Shown here piece after piece: positions 20,736 through 27,347 of a DNA stretch of 32,507 bases (position 1 is the stretch's first letter; each line of letters starts with the position of its first letter). Below the pieces are notes generated by a model. It searched no databases. It was not told the origin of the DNA and saw only the letters and a list, made by a program, of their open reading frames with translations. The stretch is from a bacterium (GTDB lineage: Bacteria > Patescibacteriota > Patescibacteriia > Patescibacteriales > GWC2-42-12): contig JAUSEG010000044.1 in the NCBI GenBank assembly GCA_030650415.1, positions 1 through 32,507 on the forward strand, in the 5' to 3' direction. The translations under genes were made by a program, and so were the position numbers.

Positions 20736-20772
20736 TTGACTTATTATTTCCGATAGCATACTATTATAGTAT
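20736..20772 (+). promoter_or_regulatory. Promoter and operator of AbiE pair 2
   Basis: TTGACT (20736-20741), 17-nt spacer, TACTAT (20759-20764). The palindrome atactattatagtat (20758-20772) overlaps the -10 box and ends four bases before the start codon, so transcripts are nearly leaderless. Confidence 0.55.
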
Positions 20773-20775
20773 ATT

Positions 20776-21426
20776 ATGAGAAACAGTATAAATTCAAAAA
20801 TCAGCAAAATTATCGAGGTGGCGAAACAACTGCCGGTTTTTACTTTAGATGATCTTACAAGCGTTGAAACCAATAGAAAATATTTGAGCATTTTGCTGTC
20901 GCGCCATGTTAAATCCGGCAATGTAGTACGTTTGAAAAAGGGAATGTATGTAACGCGGGACTATTTGGATCGGGTGGACAAATCAGGCCGCAGCGTTATC
21001 TACGCGGAGTTTATCTCCGGCATCTTGTATGAACCGTCATATTTGAGTTTGGAATACGTCTTGCATCAGCATGGAGCTATTACCGAAATGCCAACCGCGA
21101 TAACGATAGTCGCGCGTAAAAAAACCGTTTCTTTTAAAACGCCTTTCGGAGCTTATCAGTATCACAGCATCAAATCTTCAATTTTTACGGGTTTCACTTC
21201 GAAACGAGATGGCGACTATCTTATCTTCCGCGCCAGTCCGGCGAAAGCCCTTTTTGACTTTTTATATTTTCGTAAAAACAATTTAATTAACGAGAAAATT
21301 ATCGCGGAACTGCGTTTGAATCTCGAAGTATTCCATAAAAATGATAAAAAAGAATTAAGGCGATATATTGAACTTGAAGGTTCAGCGCGCATGAAAAATA
21401 TTTTTAAAACTTTATGGAAGAATTAA
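20776..21426 (+). CDS. AbiEi-like type IV antitoxin (pair 2)
   Basis: A 216-residue protein. The N-terminal winged helix runs from KISKIIEVAKQLPVFTLDDL through LSILLSRHVKSGNVVRLKKG to MYVT. The C-terminal domain has YAEFISGILYEPSYLSLEYV, HQHGAITEMPTAITIVARKK and ASPAKALFDFLYF, the usual AbiEi landmarks. It overlaps the nucleotidyltransferase gene by 13 bases. It probably represses its own promoter through the palindrome at 20758-20772 and neutralises the partner enzyme. It is not closely similar to the antitoxins of pairs 1 and 3. Confidence 0.8.
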   Translation: MRNSINSKISKIIEVAKQLPVFTLDDLTSVETNRKYLSILLSRHVKSGNVVRLKKGMYVTRDYLDRVDKSGRSVIYAEFISGILYEPSYLSLEYVLHQHGAITEMPTAITIVARKKTVSFKTPFGAYQYHSIKSSIFTGFTSKRDGDYLIFRASPAKALFDFLYFRKNNLINEKIIAELRLNLEVFHKNDKKELRRYIELEGSARMKNIFKTLWKN

Positions 21427-22241
21427 AACCAACACTCAAACGGCTTTTAGCCGAAGCGCCTTCAGCTAAGGTCTTGTTTCGACGTAATATTCTAAAAGAA
21501 TATCTGCAGATTGTTGTTTTGGATTATCTCTACTCCCACCCAACTTACAGTAAATTAGTATTTTATGGCGGATCTTGTTTGGCGCAGTGCCATGGTCTGC
21601 CAAGACTTTCTGAAGATCTGGATTTTGTGGATATTCATGGAGAGATTGATATCAAAAAGATTAGCTACGATCTGGCTATATATTTCAATAAACAGACAGA
21701 TCTAAAAGCCGTTGTTTCCACGCAGAAGTTTCGCGTTATGCTAAAATTTCCCATTCTCAAAGAATTGGGTTTGGCTCGTGAAGGGGATTCTGATTTGCTT
21801 ATACTGAAAATTGAAGTATTTCGCGATGATGGCGTTTTGCGCGAAGGTAAAGTGGAAGCAGTGCCGCTTTTCAAAGTCAACCGTTCCATCATTGTGAAGG
21901 CATTTGATCTTTCCACTCTGATGTCCACGAAGATCAGAGCGGTTCTTCACAGGAAATGGGAGAAGACAAATAAAACCGGCGAGACGCTCGCGATCGTTAA
22001 AGGACGCGATTATTTTGATCTCATGTGGTATCTCCGCAAAGGTGTTTTACCAAACATGGCAGGTATAAAAGAAGCGGCGAATAAAGATGAACTCAGGCGC
22101 AGGCTGCTATCCGCGGTAGACAAAGCCGATCCCGCGAGCATAAAATTTGACCTAGAAGCATTGATCGCCGACGATCGATATGTGGCCGAAATAAGCAAAA
22201 ATTTGCGCGATATTCTTAAATCTGAAATTGAGAGAATGTAG
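21414..22241 (+). CDS. AbiEii-like nucleotidyltransferase toxin (pair 2)
   Basis: A 275-residue protein. VFYGGSCLAQCHGLPRLSED and DLDFVD give the GGS motif and the catalytic DxD. The LSTLMSTKIRAVLHRKW segment carries the conserved Lys/Arg, and KGRDYFDLMWYLRKG the later Asp. These are the core motifs of the AbiEii/DUF1814 group. The first in-frame ATG lies inside the antitoxin 3' end, so translation is probably coupled. It looks complete. The substrate is unknown. Confidence 0.85.
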   Translation: MEELKPTLKRLLAEAPSAKVLFRRNILKEYLQIVVLDYLYSHPTYSKLVFYGGSCLAQCHGLPRLSEDLDFVDIHGEIDIKKISYDLAIYFNKQTDLKAVVSTQKFRVMLKFPILKELGLAREGDSDLLILKIEVFRDDGVLREGKVEAVPLFKVNRSIIVKAFDLSTLMSTKIRAVLHRKWEKTNKTGETLAIVKGRDYFDLMWYLRKGVLPNMAGIKEAANKDELRRRLLSAVDKADPASIKFDLEALIADDRYVAEISKNLRDILKSEIERM

Positions 22242-22265
22242 TATGGCAATATCTGCCCACGGAAA

Positions 22266-22286
22266 CTTTATCATTTAGGGAGGTAG
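22266..22286 (+). pseudogene. LamG gene tail scar
   Basis: ctt tat cat tta ggg agg tag reads Leu-Tyr-His-Leu-Gly-Arg-stop, the LamG ending, followed by the purine-rich repeat gagaatagagtatggagc. It is short, so chance cannot be fully excluded. Confidence 0.4.
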
Positions 22287-22400
22287 AGGAGAGAATAGAG
22301 TATGGAGCATAGAGAACAGAGCATAAAATTATTGACTTAACTATTTTTATAATATACAATGGAAGTAAGGTTATTTATTACTTCAGTTAAACATATTCAT

Positions 22401-22985
22401 ATGGATAATTCAGTCGCTAAACTATATCAAACCTCTAAAACCGTCTTAACTACTAAGGGGCTGGCTTTAATTTGGGGAGAAACTAATTCGATTAATCTTA
22501 AATCTAAAATTGGCTACTATATTAAGCAAGGGGCTCTAGTTAGATTAACCAGAGGGGTTTTTGCCAAAGGGAAAAATTATGATCCTAAAGAATTGGCTAA
22601 TAGCATCTATACCCCATCCTATATCAGTTTTGAAACGGTTCTGCGAGAGGCCGGCATCATCTTTCAGCACTATGATACAATTTTTGTAGCTTCAAAATGG
22701 CCGAAAACAGTAACTATTGACGGGCGCGCCTTTACTTTTAGAAAACTTAAAGACGAAGTTTTATTTAATTTCACAGGCATTAACAGCCAAGGAGATTATA
22801 GCATAGCCACTCCGGAAAGAGCTTTTTTGGACATGATTTATTTATTTCCGGATTATTATTTTGACAATTTACGATCAATTGATTGGGAAAGATGCGACGA
22901 GCTGGTAAAAATTTATAATAACCGGCAGTTAATAAAACGCTTAAATAAATATCGCGCCAATTATAAAAAAAAATATGTTGAATAG
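22401..22985 (+). CDS. AbiEi-like type IV antitoxin (pair 3)
   Basis: A 194-residue protein from ATG 22401. An upstream in-frame ATG at 22359 would lie on top of a likely -10 region (TTGACT at 22332, tataca at 22353), so I prefer the later start. The winged helix spans LYQTSKTVLTTKGLALIWGE to GALVRLTRGVFAK. The C-terminal part has NSIYTPSYISFETVLREAG, a TIFVASKWPKTVTIDG strand pair and ATPERAFLDMIYLF, the same plan as the other two antitoxins. It overlaps the next gene by 11 bases. Confidence 0.8.
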   Translation: MDNSVAKLYQTSKTVLTTKGLALIWGETNSINLKSKIGYYIKQGALVRLTRGVFAKGKNYDPKELANSIYTPSYISFETVLREAGIIFQHYDTIFVASKWPKTVTIDGRAFTFRKLKDEVLFNFTGINSQGDYSIATPERAFLDMIYLFPDYYFDNLRSIDWERCDELVKIYNNRQLIKRLNKYRANYKKKYVE

Positions 22986-23688
22986 AGAAAAACATCAATT
23001 AATCATGGGTCGGATTTTAAAAGATATTTATTCGGATGCTTCCCTGGCTCCGCTTCTGGGGTTTAAGGGCGGTACTTGCGCTTATTTTTTTTATAATCTG
23101 CCGAGATTTTCGGTTGATTTGGATTTTGATTTGCTGGAGGTAAATGAGGAAAATCAAAGGTTGGTTTTTGAAAGGATTATAAATATTTTGAGCAAATACG
23201 GGCAGGTTAAAGATCAATATATTAAGATGTTCACTATTTTTAGCCTGCTTTCCTATGGCGACAGCGATCATAACATTAAAGTTGAGATTAATGTCAGGAA
23301 ATTAGTGGAAAATATAAAGGATCATTATGAAATAAAAGAATATCTTGGCATTTCCATGTTCATCGTAAAAAAAGATTATATGTTTGGAAATAAACTAGCG
23401 GCGCTGACGTTAAGAACCGAAACCGCTATGAGAGATATTTATGATATTCATTATTTTGCTAAAAATAATTGGGACATCAACGCTGAAGTGATTAGGGAAA
23501 GAACCGGAAAAAACGTTAAAGAATATTTGATTGATTGCGTGGGTTTTATAGAAAAAGTGAAAGATAATGAAATTTTACGAGGATTGGGAGAACTGGTTAA
23601 TGGCGAAAAAGAAAAAGATTGGATCAGAAATCATTTAAAAGCGGATTCAATTTTTATGCTTAAAAATTATTTGTCAGTATTGAAATAG
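22975..23688 (+). CDS. AbiEii-like nucleotidyltransferase toxin (pair 3)
   Basis: A 237-residue protein. GFKGGTCAYFFYNLPRFSVD with DLDFD carries the GG and DxD motifs. KVEINVRKLV is the third acidic strand, MFGNKLAALTLR the conserved Lys, and MRDIYDIHYFAKNNWD the later Asp. It is the closest of the three to pair 1 in the KGGTC...LPRFSVDLDFD block. Translation is probably coupled to the antitoxin. It looks complete. Confidence 0.85.
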   Translation: MLNREKHQLIMGRILKDIYSDASLAPLLGFKGGTCAYFFYNLPRFSVDLDFDLLEVNEENQRLVFERIINILSKYGQVKDQYIKMFTIFSLLSYGDSDHNIKVEINVRKLVENIKDHYEIKEYLGISMFIVKKDYMFGNKLAALTLRTETAMRDIYDIHYFAKNNWDINAEVIRERTGKNVKEYLIDCVGFIEKVKDNEILRGLGELVNGEKEKDWIRNHLKADSIFMLKNYLSVLK

Positions 23689-23739
23689 TTTTTGTAAAAA
23701 ATTTAGGTTTGGTTGGAATAATTAGTAATTTATAAAAAT

Positions 23740-24747
23740 ATGATAGAAAAACTTCTGCATTTTATAAAATACAATAACGCCACCGTGATTATTCTGGCGC
23801 TGATTTTAATTTTGGGCGGCGGAGCGCTGGCGGCCGGACCGGAGGCGGTGGGCGAGAAGCAGACGAGCATCCAGGGCGTGGATAATACGGCGCTCTTGGC
23901 GGTTGATTTTAGTTCTTTTAACATGGATTTTAAAATTGAAAACATCGAGCAGGACGAAAAATATTATTACGCAACCTATAGTTTTCTGGATCTGGCCCAA
24001 GACGATAGCGCCTGGCAGTACCAGCTAAGCCGAAAAACCCAGAAAATCAGCAAGAAGATTAAGGGAGATTTAGGCGAGTATCTGGCTAAATTTTTAGCCA
24101 AGCATTATGAGGCGAGAATTCGGGAATTAAAGGTGGAAAAAAGCCGGGCCGAAGCGCAAGGCGAGCAGAGAAGAATCGAAGTTACCGAATATAGCGGTTT
24201 AATCGGCCGGACGCTTGATCTAGCTTCTAAGGTTTTTCCCGGCTATGAGCCGGTGGTTAAAAAAGAATTGCCAACGCCGGAAAATTTTAATTTACCAGTT
24301 TTAGCCGAAAATAGCGCGGCCATACCGCCGGCTACGGATAATTTAGCTAATATATATAATGATTATGTGGCTGCTCATGATAAAGATTCTGACGGAGTTT
24401 TAGATTTGGCGGATAATTGCCTTGAGTTAGCTAACGCCGATCAGCTTGATAGCGACGGCGACGGCGCGGGAGACGTTTGCCCGGGGACGGTTTTAACGCC
24501 CAATCCCCTAGGCGAGACGGCGACGAGTACGCCGCCTGATTCTGGCGATCTGCCGCCGGACGGCGCGATTTCTCCGGCAGACCCTGGCCAAGACGGCTTG
24601 CCGCCGGATGCCGACCAAGATTTGGGCACATCAGAACCGCCAACCGTGGATGTTATAGAGTTGCCGGCTCCGGAGATTACTCCTGATGTTGCTCCTGAAC
24701 CGACGGTTGCGCCTGAAGCAACCCCCGAACCGGCGCCCGCAGAATAA
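23740..24747 (+). CDS. Secreted protein with thrombospondin type 3-like calcium repeats
   Basis: A 335-residue protein. The hydrophobic segment NATVIILALILILGGGALAA (about residues 13-32) ends in a signal-peptidase-like AxA. A middle region of mixed strands and a long basic helix (KVEKSRAEAQGEQRR) is not recognised. Residues about 210-245 read DKDSDGVLDLADNC and DQLDSDGDGAGDVCPG, a thrombospondin type 3 pair with Asp-rich calcium loops and a cysteine pair. The last 90 residues are rich in Pro, Glu, Asp and Thr with P-E-[PT] repeats, a wall- or envelope-spanning linker. Its likely location is the cell surface. The protein at 31763-32500 has similar Asp-rich loops. Confidence 0.7.
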   Translation: MIEKLLHFIKYNNATVIILALILILGGGALAAGPEAVGEKQTSIQGVDNTALLAVDFSSFNMDFKIENIEQDEKYYYATYSFLDLAQDDSAWQYQLSRKTQKISKKIKGDLGEYLAKFLAKHYEARIRELKVEKSRAEAQGEQRRIEVTEYSGLIGRTLDLASKVFPGYEPVVKKELPTPENFNLPVLAENSAAIPPATDNLANIYNDYVAAHDKDSDGVLDLADNCLELANADQLDSDGDGAGDVCPGTVLTPNPLGETATSTPPDSGDLPPDGAISPADPGQDGLPPDADQDLGTSEPPTVDVIELPAPEITPDVAPEPTVAPEATPEPAPAE

Positions 24748-24808
24748 TTTTTTAGAATTGTCAATGACAGAATAAATTTAAATTATCTTGATTCATAATT
24801 CATATTTT

Positions 24809-25393
24809 ATGCCCGAAGATTATCAACAAACCGTGGATCTGCGCGAGCAGATGGAAAAACGCCGACAGCCTCAGAAAAAGGCCGCCGCGCCCATAGATAA
24901 GATTTACGAGGACGAGGAGCCGGACCGGATGAAAAAAGCTTTGCAAAAAATCAGCCAGCCTAAGGTAAGCCGGCCGAATGACGGTTTGATTAGGCTAATA
25001 GTTTTTGTTTTAGCGATTTTAACGGTCTTGGCCACGGTTTATTTTTTATTTTTTAGAGCTAAAACCGCCGGCCAGGAACCTTCGGCTCGCGATTGGTACG
25101 CGGTTAAGCTGGTTAACGGCGAAATTTTCTACGGTCAGATCGCCGATATTAAAGGCGACCCGGTGGTTATCGCTAATGTTTACTATAATTATGATCAGGC
25201 GAAGTTAAGCGATCCGGTTAAAGATAAAGCTAAGGCGATTGAAGAAACCGGCAATATCCGCCTGGTAAAACGCGGTAAAGAAACTCATGGCCCGGACGGC
25301 TCGATGAACGTCGTGCGGGCGCAGGTTCTCTATATGGAAGCGCTGAAGGCCGATTCAAAAGTTCTGCAGGCGATTTTGCAGTATGAAAAGTAG
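24809..25393 (+). CDS. Single-span membrane protein, unknown
   Basis: A 194-residue protein from ATG 24809; the longer frame starts with MIHNSYF, which is encoded by a dispersed attcataattcat repeat and recurs before the next gene. The N-terminal 60 residues are charged and probably cytoplasmic (RKKAAAPIDK-type sequence). A membrane span LIRLIVFVLAILTVLATVYFLFF follows at about 65-87, then a C-terminal domain with AVKLVNGEIFYGQIADIKGD and PVVIANVYYNYDQ, a small SH3/Sm-like strand pattern seen next to such anchors in CPR. No named family. It is probably co-transcribed with the peptidase behind it. Confidence 0.65.
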   Translation: MPEDYQQTVDLREQMEKRRQPQKKAAAPIDKIYEDEEPDRMKKALQKISQPKVSRPNDGLIRLIVFVLAILTVLATVYFLFFRAKTAGQEPSARDWYAVKLVNGEIFYGQIADIKGDPVVIANVYYNYDQAKLSDPVKDKAKAIEETGNIRLVKRGKETHGPDGSMNVVRAQVLYMEALKADSKVLQAILQYEK

Positions 25394-25396
25394 AAC

Positions 25397-25480
25397 ATGA
25401 ATTAAGAATTATGAATTATGAATAATGGAAATATATTAAAGCCATGATTCATTATTCTTGATTCATAATTCATATTTTAT
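25397..25480. repeat. Heptamer-based inverted repeat (family E)
   Basis: ttaagaattatgaattatga to ataatgg, then ccatgattcattattcttga to ttcataattcat: inverted halves built from an aattatg heptamer. A second full copy lies at 31665-31750 and a half copy at about 24783-24806. Confidence 0.7.
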
Positions 25481-25481
25481 T

Positions 25482-26762
25482 ATGTATAAAATAACCAAGC
25501 TAGCCAATCAGCTGGAAATAATTTCCGCGCCGATCGCCGGCGTGAAAACGGTTACGGCCTTAGTCATGGTAGCGACCGGCTCAAAGTTCGAGAATAAACA
25601 GGCGAGCGGGATTTCGCATTTTTTAGAACATATGTTTTTTAAAGGCACGGCTAAGCGCCCGACGACTTTGGCGATTTCTTCCGAGCTGGATAAAGTCGGA
25701 GGCGAGTTTAACGCTTTTACGGGCAAAGAATATACCGGCTACTACGTAAAAGTGGCGGCCGGCGAATTGGCATTGGCTTTAGACGTTTTAAGCGACATGC
25801 TTTTAAACTCAAAATTCGCGAGCGTTGAAATCAATCGCGAAAAAGGCGTGATCATCGAAGAGCTTAATATGTATTTAGATAATCCGCTTATTCATATTGA
25901 AGATTTGTTCGAGGCTTGCCTCTACGGCGATAGTCCGGCCGGCCGCGATACCATCGGCACAAAAAAATCTATTTTAAGTTTTAACCGGCGCGATGTTTTA
26001 GCGTATGTTCGCTCGCAATATAGCGCCGATAAGATGATCGTCTGCCTGGCCGGGCGAGCGGGCGATAAAGAGGCGGCGCTGGCAAAAAAATATTTTTCCG
26101 AGTTTTCTAAAAAAGCTTATCGGGAAAAATTGAAAGTTAAAGAAGCGCAAACTAAACCCGGCCTAAAACTTTATTATAAAAAGACCGACCAGGCGCATCT
26201 TTCTCTGGGCGTTAGAACTTTGCCCCACGCGCATCCGGATAATCCAATCGTGGAAATTATCGCCCTGATTTTAGGCGGTTCCATGAGCTCAAGATTATTT
26301 ACGGAGCTCAGGGAGCGCCGCGGGCTGGCTTATTACGTTAGGACTCATGACGAGCCATATACTGATTCGGGTTACTTAACCACCCAGGCCGGCGTGCCCA
26401 TAGATAAACTTTCGGAAGCCATAAAAATAATTTTAACCGGCTATAAAGAACTGCTTAATCAACCGGTTAAAGCCGAAGAATTAAATCGGGTTAAGCAATG
26501 CCTGATCGGCCGGAGCGCCCTGCAGTTAGAATCGTCCGACGCGGTGGCTAATTGGTATGCCAGGCAGGCGATTTTATTTAAAGAGCAGGGTCGGAGCGAG
26601 GGAATTTTAACGCCGGAAAAATATTACGCGCGAATTAAAAAAGTTACTATCGCCGATATCAGCCGTATAGCTAAAAAAGTCTTCGTCAGCCATAATTTAA
26701 ATTTGGCCGTCATCGGACCGTATCGGGATAAAGTGAAGCTTGAAAAAATACTGGCGTTATAA
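25482..26762 (+). CDS. M16-family zinc peptidase
   Basis: A 426-residue protein from ATG 25482; upstream codons MIHNSYF are repeat-derived. The inverted zinc motif HFLEH lies at residues 46-50, with the distal zinc ligand Glu in REKGVIIEELNMY (about 126). GGEFNAFTGKEYTGYYVKV is the conserved strand after the motif. The C-terminal half holds GGSMSSRLFTELRERRGLAY with the substrate-binding Arg-Tyr signature of M16 enzymes. Length corresponds to the bacterial single-chain half-barrel type (PqqL/YmxG-like), which works as a dimer to degrade peptides. Soluble: no signal peptide is seen. All catalytic residues are present. Confidence 0.9.
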   Translation: MYKITKLANQLEIISAPIAGVKTVTALVMVATGSKFENKQASGISHFLEHMFFKGTAKRPTTLAISSELDKVGGEFNAFTGKEYTGYYVKVAAGELALALDVLSDMLLNSKFASVEINREKGVIIEELNMYLDNPLIHIEDLFEACLYGDSPAGRDTIGTKKSILSFNRRDVLAYVRSQYSADKMIVCLAGRAGDKEAALAKKYFSEFSKKAYREKLKVKEAQTKPGLKLYYKKTDQAHLSLGVRTLPHAHPDNPIVEIIALILGGSMSSRLFTELRERRGLAYYVRTHDEPYTDSGYLTTQAGVPIDKLSEAIKIILTGYKELLNQPVKAEELNRVKQCLIGRSALQLESSDAVANWYARQAILFKEQGRSEGILTPEKYYARIKKVTIADISRIAKKVFVSHNLNLAVIGPYRDKVKLEKILAL

Positions 26763-26840
26763 TTATATTGTCATCGCGGGTTCATTTTTTTCTGTCATTG
26801 CGAGTCTGTCAGCAGGCAGGCGGGAATCCATTTTTACCCT

Positions 26841-27290
26841 TGTCATTCCCGCGCAGGCGGGAATCCAGGAGTGAGTAGTATAAATATATTTAATATATAT
26901 GCATAAGGGAAAGCAATACTATATTTATATATTGGCAAATAGAAGGAATGGCACATTATATATTGGGGTAACTAATAGCTTATTTAATAGAGGTTTTCAA
27001 CATAGATTAAAACAAGATCCGGGAAGTTTTACGGCTAAATATAGTGTTAATAAGTTAGTCTATTTTGAAGAATACCAGTATATCCAAGATGCCATTTTAA
27101 GAGAAAAGCAGTTAAAAAAATGGAATCGGCAATGGAAAATAAGATTGATAGAAAAAGATAACCCGGTTTGGCGTGATTTATTTATTGGCATGCTGTAAAT
27201 AATGATCATACGTTTAACCCCTGGATTGCTCCTCGGTGCTGACCTCGGCGCAGAAAAAGAAAACAGGGTGCCTGCGCGGGAATGACAAAG
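26841..27290 (+). mobile_element. Family B inverted-arm element carrying a GIY-YIG gene
   Basis: The left arm ttgtcattcccgcgcaggc (26840-26858) has its exact 19-base complement at 27268-27286 (gcctgcgcgggaatgacaa). The inner left gaatccagga and inner right acccctggatt flank the gene, and catacgtttaacccctgg corresponds to gtacgttttaccctgg of the gene-less copies. The GIY-YIG frame therefore occupies the place of the conserved AT-rich centre. After the right arm the end sequence gcgggaatgacaaagaa is repeated once more. Confidence 0.75.
26899..27198 (+). CDS. GIY-YIG nuclease, single domain
   Basis: A 99-residue protein. YYIYILANR and LYIGVTN supply the GIY-YIG tyrosines. SLFNRGFQHR carries the conserved Arg. 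YQYIQDAILREKQLKKWNR carries the metal-binding Glu and the family's REKQLK motif, and NPVWRDL closes the domain. It is intact and close to the decayed copy at 7746-8045, with the same MH start and the same ending, although that copy sits in family A arms. The gene lies between the M16 peptidase and the helicase genes with its own inverted arms, so it looks like cargo of a mobile unit. Confidence 0.85.
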   Translation: MHKGKQYYIYILANRRNGTLYIGVTNSLFNRGFQHRLKQDPGSFTAKYSVNKLVYFEEYQYIQDAILREKQLKKWNRQWKIRLIEKDNPVWRDLFIGML

Positions 27291-27347
27291 AAAAAGCGGG
27301 AATGACAAAGAATGATTCGAGCTTCGCTCGCAATGATAATAAAGAAT

